Origin: Geothermobacter hydrogeniphilus
GTDB lineage: Bacteria > Desulfobacterota > Desulfuromonadia > Desulfuromonadales > Geothermobacteraceae
Assembly: GCF_002093115.1 (NCBI RefSeq)
Contig: NZ_NAAD01000002.1
Span: 186,001 to 250,000, forward strand
Direction of reading: 5' to 3'
DNA length: 64,000 bases
Every line of letters begins with the position of its first letter. The stretch's first letter is position 1. This document shows positions 18,025-25,838 of the stretch, one piece after another. The notes beneath the pieces are model-generated. The model searched no databases and had not been told where the DNA came from. It saw only the letters and a list, made by a program, of their open reading frames with translations. The position numbers and the translations under genes are program-made.

Positions 18025-18423
18025 ATGCCCCACTTACAATTTGAAATCAATCGCAGCCTGAAAGAGGCCGAAAAAATCACCATTGCCACCCAGGCAAGAC
18101 AGCTTTTTTCTGCAGTGATGGACACCGGAACCGATCACATCAGTATCTCGATACGTGAATTTCCTGCCTGCAATCTCTCCATCGGCCGTGCACATGAACC
18201 GGAAAGAGGCATCGCCCTGGTCAATGCTGATATCAGGGCGGGACGGACCATGGAACAGCGGCGGGAGTTGACCCTCGGATTTATGGACCTGCTGCACCGT
18301 ACCCTGCAGATTCCCAAAGAACAGATGTATGTCACGCTGACCGAACACAAGGGCGAGGATTTCCATCTGCAGGAGAGGTTCCTGGCGAGTTGGCAGGAGG
18401 GGGAAGACCCTTTGGTGGACTAG
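18025..18423 (+). CDS. Tautomerase-superfamily protein
   Basis: A 132-residue protein starting MPHLQFEINRSLKEAEK. Pro1, exposed after Met removal, is the catalytic base in the 4-oxalocrotonate tautomerase/MIF superfamily, and the beta-alpha-beta pattern with DHISISIREFPACNLSIGRA and a second half (QMYVTLTEHKGEDFHLQER) fits a fused, two-unit member. It probably acts on enol/keto or unsaturated acid substrates in the cytosol. It closes the tetR-ORF-tautomerase unit and is followed by a hairpin terminator. The substrate cannot be told from sequence. Confidence 0.8.
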   Translation: MPHLQFEINRSLKEAEKITIATQARQLFSAVMDTGTDHISISIREFPACNLSIGRAHEPERGIALVNADIRAGRTMEQRRELTLGFMDLLHRTLQIPKEQMYVTLTEHKGEDFHLQERFLASWQEGEDPLVD

Positions 18424-18434
18424 ACGAGGGTGGT

Positions 18435-18458
18435 GAGGTGGATACGACCTCGATTTTT
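18435..18458 (+). terminator. Terminator after tautomerase, with direct repeat
   Basis: GAGGT (18435-18439), loop, ACCTC (18447-18451), then GATTTTTG. GGATACG in its loop and TTTTTGTCTGCGCCCC (18454-18469) repeat the tRNA-Leu terminator region (16956-16962 and 16973-16988). Confidence 0.6.
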
Positions 18459-18566
18459 GTCTGCGCCCCCACAGCCCCTGCCCGGTTCGGGATTCCACTT
18501 CAGAGTGAAGACAGTGGATGTTAGGATGTTTCAACAGTGGAGACGATTTCCCGACAGGAGAGGACG

Positions 18567-18989
18567 ATGGACCTAGATCTGAGCAGCCTGAAAAAAGTCG
18601 TGGCGTCTCTTGATGCCGTTCTGGCCGAAACCCGCAACCTGACATTCATGAACAGCCTGACGCCGGTGCAGAAAAACGCCATGATCGCCGGAGCAATTCA
18701 GAATTTTGAATTCACCTACGAACTCTGCTGGAAATTTCTCAAGCGCTGGATGGAAAACAACATCTCCAGTGAAAGTGTCGAAGGCATTACCCGCAGGCAA
18801 CTCTTTCGTCTGGCCGTCGAGTCACGCCTGATCGACGATGTCGAGCGCTGGATGATCTTTCACCGTGCCCACAATCAGACCTCGCATGTCTACGATGAAG
18901 AGGTCGCCAGGGATGTCTACCAAAGCGCGACCGAATTTCTCCCCGCAGCCAAAGCCCTGCTGGCCGCCCTTGAAGCCCGCAATGATTGA
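18567..18989 (+). CDS. HI0074-family HEPN-type nucleotidyltransferase partner (possible toxin)
   Basis: ATG 18567 follows GGAGAGGAC and gives 140 residues, MDLDLSSLKKVVASLDAVLA. The family is the four-helix 'nucleotidyltransferase substrate-binding' type (HI0074), related to HEPN RNases. It contains RAHNQTSHVY, an R-x6-H-x-Y arrangement like the HepT active site whose Tyr is AMPylated by the MntA antitoxin. It overlaps the next gene by 8 nt. A type VII toxin-antitoxin role is plausible from motif and pairing; it is not proven for HI0074 members. Degraded pieces of it occur at 25634. Confidence 0.85.
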   Translation: MDLDLSSLKKVVASLDAVLAETRNLTFMNSLTPVQKNAMIAGAIQNFEFTYELCWKFLKRWMENNISSESVEGITRRQLFRLAVESRLIDDVERWMIFHRAHNQTSHVYDEEVARDVYQSATEFLPAAKALLAALEARND

Positions 18990-19287
18990 CCTGCCGCAAG
19001 ACACCCTGGAATCGATCAGGGACATTCTGCACCGGTTTGTTCCCGATGCTGAAATCCGCGCCTTCGGTTCCCGCGTCAAAGGAACCGCCAGGTCACACTC
19101 CGACCTCGACCTGGTGGTGGTTGGAGCGGAGCGGTTGCCGCGTGATCCCTACTACCAACTGCAGGATGCTTTTGAGGAATCGTCACTGCCGTTCAGGGTT
19201 GACGTGCTTGACTGGCATCGAATCTCACCGGAATTTCGCCGGCATATTGAACAGGGGTACGAAATTATTGTTGCCGGAAGGGGATGA
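18982..19287 (+). CDS. MNT-type minimal nucleotidyltransferase (possible antitoxin)
   Basis: A 101-residue protein, MIDLPQDTLESIRDILHRF, overlapping the preceding ORF. GSRVKGTARSHSDLDL is the GS-x10-DxD nucleotidyltransferase motif that binds Mg-NTP; a third carboxylate is supplied by RVDVLDW. In MntA-HepT pairs this enzyme AMPylates and silences the HEPN partner. Decayed copies of its 3' half and of its downstream flank occur at 26540-26778 and (flank only) 25728-25800. Start choice is fixed by the overlap. Confidence 0.88.
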   Translation: MIDLPQDTLESIRDILHRFVPDAEIRAFGSRVKGTARSHSDLDLVVVGAERLPRDPYYQLQDAFEESSLPFRVDVLDWHRISPEFRRHIEQGYEIIVAGRG

Positions 19288-19420
19288 CGATTCGACGATT
19301 ACAGGCGCTTATGACAGACTTGCCATCTTGCAATTCTGCCCCCCCTGTTTCTGTTCCCCCGGTTTTTCGGGGGTGAACGCTCCGTGACGGTTCCGGTTGG
19401 CACCTGCCTGGGTGTCGACC

Positions 19421-21355
19421 TCAACACGGGCGAGGCTGATTGAGAACGGAGCGGACCTTGCGCAGCAGACGTTCACGTGTAAAAGGCTTGAGCAACAGTT
19501 CGTCGTAGGAGACGGCCATCTGGTCGAACAACTCCTGGTCGGCATAACCGGACATCAGGATCACCTTAAATCCGGGATGATCGGCAACCAGCCGGCCGGC
19601 CAGTTCGGGACCGGTCATTGCCGGCATGACCACATCGGTCAGCAGCAGCGCAATGTCCCGGTTGCCGGCGGCCAGAGATTCCGCCTCCGCCGGTGAATTG
19701 GCGGTCAAGACCCGATAGCCGGCCTCTTCCAGCAGCAGGCGGGTGGCGGTCAGAACCTGCAGTTCGTCATCGACCACCAGCAGGGTTTCGTTGCCACTCA
19801 GGTCACTGGGGGCAGGATGCTCCTGGCGGGATCTGCCGGTTTCGCAGGAGATGGCCGGCAGGAAAATGGTAAAGCAGCTTCCCCGTCCCGGTTCACTTTC
19901 GACCTCGATGGTTCCCCCGTTTTGCCGAACGATGCCGTAGACGGTCGCCAGCCCCAGTCCCGAGCCGCGACCGCCGCCCTTGGTGGTGAAGAAAGGGTCG
20001 AAAATCCTCTGGCGGGTGGCCTCGTCCATGCCGGTGCCGTTGTCGCGTACCGACAGCAGCAGCTGGCCGTCGGGGGCTTCGCCATCGGCCTTCTGCCGGT
20101 GAAAGGCCGTACTGAGTTCAATGACGCCCTGAAATCCCGGAGTAATCTTCTCCTGGATGGCGTCGCGGGCGTTGATCACCAGATTGAGCAGAATCTGGTC
20201 GAGCTGGGCCGGGTCGAAGCGCAAAGACGGCAGTTGCCCGCCGCGATGAAAGCGCAGCTCGATGTCTTCACGGACCAGCCGGCGCAGCATGATCAGGGAT
20301 TTGTCCACCCGCTGGTTCAGGTCGAACAGTTTCGGCCGGGTGATCTGTCGGCGGGCGAAGGCAAGAAGCTGCTGGGTGATTTCCGCCGAACGTTCCGCCG
20401 CCAGCAGGATCTGTTTCATGACCGGTGTCAGCGGATGATCCTCTTCCAGCCGCTGGCAACAGAGTTGAGAGAGGGAGAGGATGACGCTGAGCAGATTGTT
20501 GTAGTCGTGTGCCACGCCGCCGGCCAGCTTGCCGACCGCCTCCAGCTTTTCCGTCTGGCGCAGCCGTTCTTCGAGCCGTTGCTGCTCGGTGATGTCGCGG
20601 CGCATTTCGATCACTCCGGTCAGCGCTCCCGCTGCATTCCGGGTCGGAATGCAGCGCAACTCCCAGATACGTCCCTGGTTGTCGATAAAGATTTCCATCG
20701 CCTCCCGGCCGGTCTGCATCGCCCTTCGCCCCGGACACGGTTCGCTGGTGGCGTGACATTCGTGAAATACCTGCTGGCAATGGCTGCCGACCAGTTGGTC
20801 GACGGTCAGGTCCAGCTGCTTTTCGACTTCGCCATTGGTCCACAAGATGACATTTTCGCCGGAGATGGAGCAGAGCATGTCGGGCAGAGCATTGAGCAAC
20901 TGGCGGAATTCGTTCGACAGGGTGCGGTAGCGTTCCTCATTCTCCCGGGCCCTGCGGGTGGCGTCTTTCGTTCTGAGCAGGGCCTGGATGGTCGCTCGCA
21001 GCACGGCCGGCTCGACCGGCTGGGTCAGATAGGCATCGGCTCCGAGTTCCAGGCCTTCCACCCGGTCGTGGTCGTCGATGGCGGCGGCACTCAGGTGCAG
21101 GATCGGCAGATCGGCGGTTCGCGGCTGGTTCTTCAGCTGCCGGCAGACCTGTCGGCCATCCATGTCGGGGAGCTTGACGTCGAGAACGACCAGGTCGAAT
21201 TCTTCGGTCAAGGCACGTTCCAGGGCCTGCTGGCCGTTGGTTGCCTCCTCGACGCGATAACCACCCTGCCGGAGCTGCCTGGCGGTCGTGTAGCGGTTGG
21301 GTTCGTTGTCGTCGACCAGCAGAATCCGCGCCGGCCGGGTATCTGATGGGGTCAT
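19421..21355 (-). CDS. Hybrid histidine kinase: REC-PAS-HisKA-HATPase-REC
   Basis: A 644-residue cytosolic protein. The N-terminal receiver (about 10-125) has ARILLVDDNEPNRY and the phospho-acceptor in LVVLDVKLPDMDG. A PAS domain (about 150-265) includes a Cys/His-rich stretch (SHCQQVFHECHATSEPC) that could bind a metal or heme. HisKA has the phospho-His in GGVAHDYNNLLSVI, followed by an HATPase (VINARDAI, DNGTGMD, GSGLGLATVYG). A C-terminal receiver (ETLLVVDDE, LLTDVVMPAMTG) completes it. It is the last gene of the stressosome operon, overlapping the preceding kinase gene by 4 nt. No membrane segment or DNA-binding output is seen. Confidence 0.92.
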   Translation of the reverse strand: MTPSDTRPARILLVDDNEPNRYTTARQLRQGGYRVEEATNGQQALERALTEEFDLVVLDVKLPDMDGRQVCRQLKNQPRTADLPILHLSAAAIDDHDRVEGLELGADAYLTQPVEPAVLRATIQALLRTKDATRRARENEERYRTLSNEFRQLLNALPDMLCSISGENVILWTNGEVEKQLDLTVDQLVGSHCQQVFHECHATSEPCPGRRAMQTGREAMEIFIDNQGRIWELRCIPTRNAAGALTGVIEMRRDITEQQRLEERLRQTEKLEAVGKLAGGVAHDYNNLLSVILSLSQLCCQRLEEDHPLTPVMKQILLAAERSAEITQQLLAFARRQITRPKLFDLNQRVDKSLIMLRRLVREDIELRFHRGGQLPSLRFDPAQLDQILLNLVINARDAIQEKITPGFQGVIELSTAFHRQKADGEAPDGQLLLSVRDNGTGMDEATRQRIFDPFFTTKGGGRGSGLGLATVYGIVRQNGGTIEVESEPGRGSCFTIFLPAISCETGRSRQEHPAPSDLSGNETLLVVDDELQVLTATRLLLEEAGYRVLTANSPAEAESLAAGNRDIALLLTDVVMPAMTGPELAGRLVADHPGFKVILMSGYADQELFDQMAVSYDELLLKPFTRERLLRKVRSVLNQPRPC

Positions 21356-22710
21356 TGCGCCTCCCTGTCGGAGAGTTGCAGTCGCCGGGGAATCTGCAGA
21401 GTGAAACAGGAACCCCGACCAGGAACACTTTCAACGGTGAGATCACCGCCAAGGGCGTGGGCGAGTTTACGGGACAGCGGCAATCCGAGGCCCGTCCCCT
21501 TGACCCGGCCCTGCAGCCGGTGGTCGATCTGGGTGTATTCTTCGAAAATCCGCTCCTGGTCCTCGGGCGCGATGCCGATCCCGGTGTCGGTGACCTGAAA
21601 GCGGACCTGGTCGCGCTGCGTGTCGTAGTCAGCCCTGACCCTGACTTCCCCCCGCTCGGTGAACTTGAGAGCGTTGGAAACCAGGTTGCGCAGTATCTGT
21701 GCCAGTTTGTTCTCGTCCGTTTCCAGCAGCGGAAAGTCGTCGTCGACGTCTTCCACCGCCAAGACCACCTGCCGCTGCTTGTCGCCCAGGGTCGGTTTGA
21801 GCATGCCGCGCAGAGAACTGAGCAGCTGGCCGGCACTGCAGGGAGCGACCCGCAATGTCATCTTGCCGGCCTCGAGTCGGGCCAGGTCGAGCAGGTCGTT
21901 GACCAGGTCGGTCAGATTTTTCGACGCGAGATGGATGTAGCCAAGCTGCTTGCGCTGCTCGGGATTCAGTTCGCCGTCGGCTTCGTCGAGCAACAGCTGG
22001 GCCAGGCCGAGGATGGCGTTGAGCGGAGTGCGGAATTCATGGCTGAGGTGGGAGATAAACTGGGCCTGCAGCCGGTTGATCCGCTGCAGGTGATCGGCCT
22101 TTTCTTCCAGTTCCCGGCTCAGGAAGATAATGCCACGGTTGGTGTCGGTCAGCTCGCGGTTGAGCTGTTCCAGTTCCTGCTGTTTCTGCCGCAGGCTGGC
22201 CATCGCTGCCAGAAGTTCCTGGTTCTGGCGCTGAATTTCTTCGTAGGGACTTTGCGGTTGCTGCCGGCACAGACGGCGGATCAGCTTCTGGATGAGATCG
22301 GGGGTGGGGGAGGTCTGTTCGGCCGACAGGGCCTTGCCGACCAGAACCCGGGTGCCGTCGTGGCTGGATGCCAGGTCGAAAAGATCCATGATGCGCTTGA
22401 CGCCTGCCAGCCCCCGCCCCCTGGTGTGGCATTCGTCGCTGGCGCCGTCCTGCGCGGTCTGAGGGTTGCCGAAACCGGGCCCCTGGTCGTTGACTTCGAT
22501 CAGCAGCCGGTGGTGATCGACGGCGAAACGGACGCGACCGCCACCTGCGTGGCGGAAGGCGTTGCGGGCCAGTTCCGATACCGCCGTGGCGATGCGCGAG
22601 ATGTCCTGGCGGTCAAAGCCGAGACCGTCGGCGATGGCCGCCGCCCGCTGCCGGGCCAGAACCACATCCTGTTCGTAGGCGATACGCAGGGTCAGAATGT
22701 GTTGTCGCAT
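21352..22710 (-). CDS. RsbT-like ATPase domain fused to histidine kinase
   Basis: A 452-residue protein. Residues about 1-130 form an anti-sigma/RsbT-type HATPase (AVSELARNAFRHAGGG, VNDQGPGF, RGRGLAGVKRIMDLF). A coiled coil follows (about 165-215), then HisKA with phospho-His in HLSHEFRTPLNAILGL, and a canonical HATPase (NLVSNALKF, DTGIGIAPEDQ, GTGLGLPLSR). Two ATPase domains of different subfamilies in one chain suggest that the RsbT-like part receives the stressosome signal while the kinase drives phosphotransfer to the neighbouring hybrid kinase. That is inference from gene order. It overlaps its neighbours at both ends. Confidence 0.9.
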   Translation of the reverse strand: MRQHILTLRIAYEQDVVLARQRAAAIADGLGFDRQDISRIATAVSELARNAFRHAGGGRVRFAVDHHRLLIEVNDQGPGFGNPQTAQDGASDECHTRGRGLAGVKRIMDLFDLASSHDGTRVLVGKALSAEQTSPTPDLIQKLIRRLCRQQPQSPYEEIQRQNQELLAAMASLRQKQQELEQLNRELTDTNRGIIFLSRELEEKADHLQRINRLQAQFISHLSHEFRTPLNAILGLAQLLLDEADGELNPEQRKQLGYIHLASKNLTDLVNDLLDLARLEAGKMTLRVAPCSAGQLLSSLRGMLKPTLGDKQRQVVLAVEDVDDDFPLLETDENKLAQILRNLVSNALKFTERGEVRVRADYDTQRDQVRFQVTDTGIGIAPEDQERIFEEYTQIDHRLQGRVKGTGLGLPLSRKLAHALGGDLTVESVPGRGSCFTLQIPRRLQLSDREAQ

Positions 22711-23717
22711 GGCTCGCTCCGTCGGATTGCCAGGACCGCGACGTCATCGGCACCGCGACGATGGTCGCGGCAGAGGACGGCCGCCGTCAGCAGGGGGTGG
22801 CGTTCGAACAGGCCCGGTTTGACGGCCGGATCCCAGCGGGACGACAGGCCGTCGCTGTGCATGATCAGCAGGTCACCTGGTTCGAAAGCCGATTCGCTGG
22901 AACGCAGGCTGGCACGGATATGACCGGCGATGCCCTGCCGGGAAGGCAAATGATACCACTGCCCACGATGCCGGTAGCGGACGGCAATATTACCGAGACC
23001 GACATGGATCAGCCGGTTGCTATTGGCATCGATCTCGATCAGGGCGACTGCCCCGCCCCGGGTCGGCCGCAAAGCTTCATGGATCTGCTCGAGCCGGCTG
23101 ACGATCGGTTCACCCCGGGCCTGCAGAAAAGAGGTGACGGCCGCTTCCGCTGCTTCGGCGGCATGGATGCCGTGGCCGAGACCGTCGCAGAGAAGGCAGC
23201 AGAGCCGTTCGTCCATCTGGTCGATGGCCCAGGTGTCACCACAGACCTCCTCGCAGCTGGCCGGCAGGCGGAAGGCACCGGTTATGAACGGAGACGGGAA
23301 CAGGTCGGGGTGTGGCCGGCTCCAGATGCGGCAGATGACGGCGGTGCCATGACGGGGGCGGGCATCGATATCGAACAGGTCGGACAGCCGTTGTACGGCG
23401 CCGAGACCGTTGCCGCAGGTGCCGGCGGTAGAATAACCGTCCTGCAGGCTGCGTTCGACATTGCTCATGCCGGAGCCGGTGTCAAGGGCGACAATGTCGA
23501 TGCCGGGAACGGCTGTTTCGGTGATCTGTCGCAGGACAACCTGTCCGCTGCTGCCGGCATGGCGGATGATATTGTTTGCCAGTTCGGTGCAGACGATTGC
23601 CACCCGTCCCAGAGATTCTTCGTCAAAGCCGGTTGCTTGGCAGAAAGCCGTCGCCTGGCGGCGCAGTTCTCCGACGTCGGCGTCGTGGCGGATGTCGCAG
23701 AGTATCTGATCGCGCAT
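22692..23717 (-). CDS. RsbT-like ATPase - SpoIIE (PP2C) phosphatase fusion, RsbX/RsbU-like
   Basis: ATG 23717 (MRDQILCDIRHDADVGELRR) gives 341 residues; the longer upstream frame lies inside rsbT. The N-terminal half is an RsbT/RsbW-type ATPase (CTELANNIIRHAGSSG, DTGSGMSN, GNGLGAVQRLSDLF). The C-terminal half is a SpoIIE-type PP2C phosphatase with metal-binding aspartates in VCGDTW, LCDGLGHGIHAAEAAEA, MHSDGL and GADDVAVLAI. In Bacillus, RsbX resets the stressosome by dephosphorylating RsbR/RsbS; this protein sits where rsbX would be. It starts 1 nt after the rsbT stop. Confidence 0.9.
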   Translation of the reverse strand: MRDQILCDIRHDADVGELRRQATAFCQATGFDEESLGRVAIVCTELANNIIRHAGSSGQVVLRQITETAVPGIDIVALDTGSGMSNVERSLQDGYSTAGTCGNGLGAVQRLSDLFDIDARPRHGTAVICRIWSRPHPDLFPSPFITGAFRLPASCEEVCGDTWAIDQMDERLCCLLCDGLGHGIHAAEAAEAAVTSFLQARGEPIVSRLEQIHEALRPTRGGAVALIEIDANSNRLIHVGLGNIAVRYRHRGQWYHLPSRQGIAGHIRASLRSSESAFEPGDLLIMHSDGLSSRWDPAVKPGLFERHPLLTAAVLCRDHRRGADDVAVLAIRRSEPCDNTF

Positions 23718-23718
23718 G

Positions 23719-24120
23719 TCAAAGAGTCCAGCCGATGATGGTGACGCGGGTTCCCTGACCGGGAGTTGACTGAATGATGAATTCGTTTGCCAGCCGCTGG
23801 GCGGCACCGAGACCGAAACCGAGCCCGCCGGCCGTGGTGTAGCCATCGGTCATCGCCTGTCTGATGTCGGCGATGCCCGGCCCCTGATCGACAAACTCCA
23901 TCTTCAGCCCCCGGCGGCCGGAGCGTTCCAGCACGTCGAAATGGGCCTGACCGCCACCGCCATGTGTCAGAACGTTGCGTCCCAGTTCACTGGCGGCGGT
24001 CACCAGCTTGGTCTGGGCGACCAGACGAAAACCGAGCTGAATCAGTATCTCCCGACAGGTCTTGCGCAACAGGACCAGATCTGATTCCTGTCGCAGTTCA
24101 ATCGTCTTGCGGCCGGTCAT
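23719..24120 (-). CDS. rsbT: Stressosome switch kinase RsbT
   Basis: A 133-residue protein starting MTGRKTIELRQESDLVLLRK. It is a GHKL serine kinase with N-box ASELGRNVLTHGGGG, G1 box VDQGPGIAD and G2 box GGLGFGLGAAQRL, the usual RsbT length. RsbT phosphorylates RsbR and RsbS and, once released, activates a downstream partner. Its start overlaps rsbS by 23 nt, and the phosphatase fusion follows immediately. The partner here is more likely one of the fused kinases or phosphatase than a sigma-B cascade, since no sigma factor is nearby. Confidence 0.93.
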   Translation of the reverse strand: MTGRKTIELRQESDLVLLRKTCREILIQLGFRLVAQTKLVTAASELGRNVLTHGGGGQAHFDVLERSGRRGLKMEFVDQGPGIADIRQAMTDGYTTAGGLGFGLGAAQRLANEFIIQSTPGQGTRVTIIGWTL

Positions 24121-24508
24121 GATCCTGCGCCTTTCGAACGAGGCCCGGAACAGCGGCCAGGTGTTTCTGCAGCAGGGCCATGCCCATCTCGACGTTGAGG
24201 GCGGTGAGAACGCCTTCGAGTCGCATGCCCAGTTCCACCAGGGTGATTGCCACGGCCGCCTGCATGCCGACCACCACGGTGACGGCGTCGAGCAGACGGG
24301 CGGTGGCGGCAATCTCTCCCAGAACCCGGCCGATGAAGGAGTCGACCACGTCGAGGCAGGAGATGTCGATCAGCACCCCCCTGGCACCGGTTTCGACAAT
24401 GCGCCTGCTCAGTTCGTCCTGCAGGTCGAGAGCCACCTGGTCGGCCATGTCGATCTGGATACTGACCAGCAGGCAGTTGTCGACTTTGAGAATGGGGATT
24501 TTTTCCAT
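24098..24508 (-). CDS. rsbS: Stressosome antagonist RsbS (STAS domain)
   Basis: A 136-residue protein starting MEKIPILKVDNCLLVSIQID. A single STAS domain carries the phosphorylatable serine in LDVVDSFIGRVLGE (about residue 59), as in RsbS. The C-terminal tail after LQKHLAAVPGL is translated from the region overlapping rsbT. RsbS and RsbR form the large stressosome shell that sequesters RsbT. It lies 3 nt after rsbR. Confidence 0.93.
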   Translation of the reverse strand: MEKIPILKVDNCLLVSIQIDMADQVALDLQDELSRRIVETGARGVLIDISCLDVVDSFIGRVLGEIAATARLLDAVTVVVGMQAAVAITLVELGMRLEGVLTALNVEMGMALLQKHLAAVPGLVRKAQDHDRPQDD

Positions 24509-24511
24509 GCC

Positions 24512-25360
24512 TCACTCCCGTTCGCGTTTGCGGACGGTCAGTCCGCGCAGGGCAAAAGCATGGGCGAGGGCTTCGGCCAGGGTGGCCTTGGTGGTCACGT
24601 CCTGGAAGCCGACACCGAGATGGACCATGGTCTGGGCGATCTGCGGGCGGATGCCGCTGATCAGGCATTCGGCGCCCATCAGGCGTGCTGCGGCGACGGT
24701 TTTCAGGATGTGTTGGGCGACCATGGTGTCGACGGTGGGGACGCCGGTGATGTCGAGAATGGCCACCGTGGAGGAGGTGGCGACGATCATGTCGAGCAGC
24801 GATTCCATGATGCTCTGGGTGCGGGCGCTGTCGAGGGTGCCGATGAGAGGCAGGGCGAGGATGCCGTCCCAGATTTTGACCGTCGGGGTGGAAAGCTCCA
24901 TCATTTCTGACTGTTGCTGACGGATAAGCTTTTCCTTGATGTCGACCAAGCGGGTGACGGCGTGCATGCCGAGCTGATCAAGCAGGTCGGAGCTGGCCTG
25001 GGTCAGTTCGAGGACTTCCGCGGGGTTATCACGCAGATGCTCGGACAACAACCTGAACAGGGGCTTTTTCAGGGTGAAGATGGCGGCAGTGACCTGCTCG
25101 ACGGAGAAGCCGCGCTCGATGCGGTCGTTGGTCAGACGTTCGAGAAAGAGGAGTGTCTGGTCGAGAAGGGGGGCATCTTCCCCGGCGGTCAGATCGGCCT
25201 CGAAGACGTTGAAGAAGTCTCCGGCGTCGTGTTGCAGATCGCTTAGTGAAATGAAGCGCTTCTTGTCGGCAAGAGCCTCCTGCTGCAGGGCGACCCAGTC
25301 GTCGACCAGCTGGTCTCTGTGCTTCTGGATCAGCAATGCCAGACGTTTCAATGCAGACAT
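24512..25360 (-). CDS. rsbR: Stressosome co-antagonist RsbR
   Basis: ATG 25360 has a strong GGAGGT 6 nt upstream; the product has 282 residues (MSALKRLALLIQKHRDQLVD). The N-terminal half is helical (RsbRD/RsbR_N-like sensor, no obvious heme motif), and the C-terminal half is a STAS domain beginning about residue 160. The two phospho-acceptor threonine regions of RsbR are recognisable as TLDSARTQSIM and LDITGVPTVDT. It is the first gene of a tightly spaced six-gene operon reaching 19421. The sensed signal is unknown. Confidence 0.92.
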   Translation of the reverse strand: MSALKRLALLIQKHRDQLVDDWVALQQEALADKKRFISLSDLQHDAGDFFNVFEADLTAGEDAPLLDQTLLFLERLTNDRIERGFSVEQVTAAIFTLKKPLFRLLSEHLRDNPAEVLELTQASSDLLDQLGMHAVTRLVDIKEKLIRQQQSEMMELSTPTVKIWDGILALPLIGTLDSARTQSIMESLLDMIVATSSTVAILDITGVPTVDTMVAQHILKTVAAARLMGAECLISGIRPQIAQTMVHLGVGFQDVTTKATLAEALAHAFALRGLTVRKRERE

Positions 25361-25383
25361 GGTTACCTCCTGTTTTATATGAT

Positions 25384-25633
25384 TCAATGTTTGATTGGTT
25401 CGGCAGAAAGAAGCGACAGTTTAGCCTGAATCAGTGGGTTCATGGCGGATGAAGAGTGCAAGCGCTTGAGCTGAATGCGATTTTCAAAAATCTGAGGCGC
25501 ACCCGAAGGTTCGCCGGTGATTTCCGGAAAGTGCAGACGAGTCAATGACTTGTGCTGTTCGTCGGCAATGAACTCACTTGATTCAGTGTTAAGATAACGC
25601 AAAATATTGGCAAAAGCCAAGGGGCAAGAGAAG
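25384..25633 (-). other. Uncertain ORF remnant upstream of rsbR
   Basis: An open frame reading LAFANILRYLNTESSEFIAD and ending AKLSLLSAEPIKH stops 23 nt before the rsbR start. It is cut at its upstream side by the HEPN fragment at 25634. I do not recognise it; it may be the tail of a truncated gene or chance. Base composition is lower in GC than the flanking genes. Confidence 0.25.
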
Positions 25634-25800
25634 AGAGCTGGATGATCTTTCACCGTGCCCGCAAGCAGACCTCGCATGTCTACGATGAAGAGGTCGCCAG
25701 GGATGTCTACCAAAACAACGGGGGTACGAAATTTGCCGGACGGGGATAACGAACCGACGATTACGGGCGCTTACTACAAACTTGCCAACTTGCAATCCTG
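25634..25800 (+). pseudogene. Fragments of the HEPN gene plus the MNT downstream flank
   Basis: Positions 25634-25713 are close to identical to 18847-18926 (HEPN codons for MIFHRA.KQTSHVYDEEVARD). They then jump directly to 25728-25800, which matches the sequence just after the MNT gene (19266-19340). The intervening coding sequence is missing, so this is a deleted copy, not a functional gene. Confidence 0.8.
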
Positions 25801-25838
25801 ACCCTGACCCTGACGGCTTCTGTCGGCTTGTACATCGC

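Noticed and set aside
16849-19287. Prophage or large genomic island at tRNA-Leu
   Set aside because: No integrase, phage structural gene or repeated tRNA end is present; only a short terminator-like direct repeat supports a small insertion.
24098-24120. Possible frameshift where rsbS and rsbT overlap
   Set aside because: Both frames are complete with their own starts and normal lengths; short overlaps are usual in this operon.
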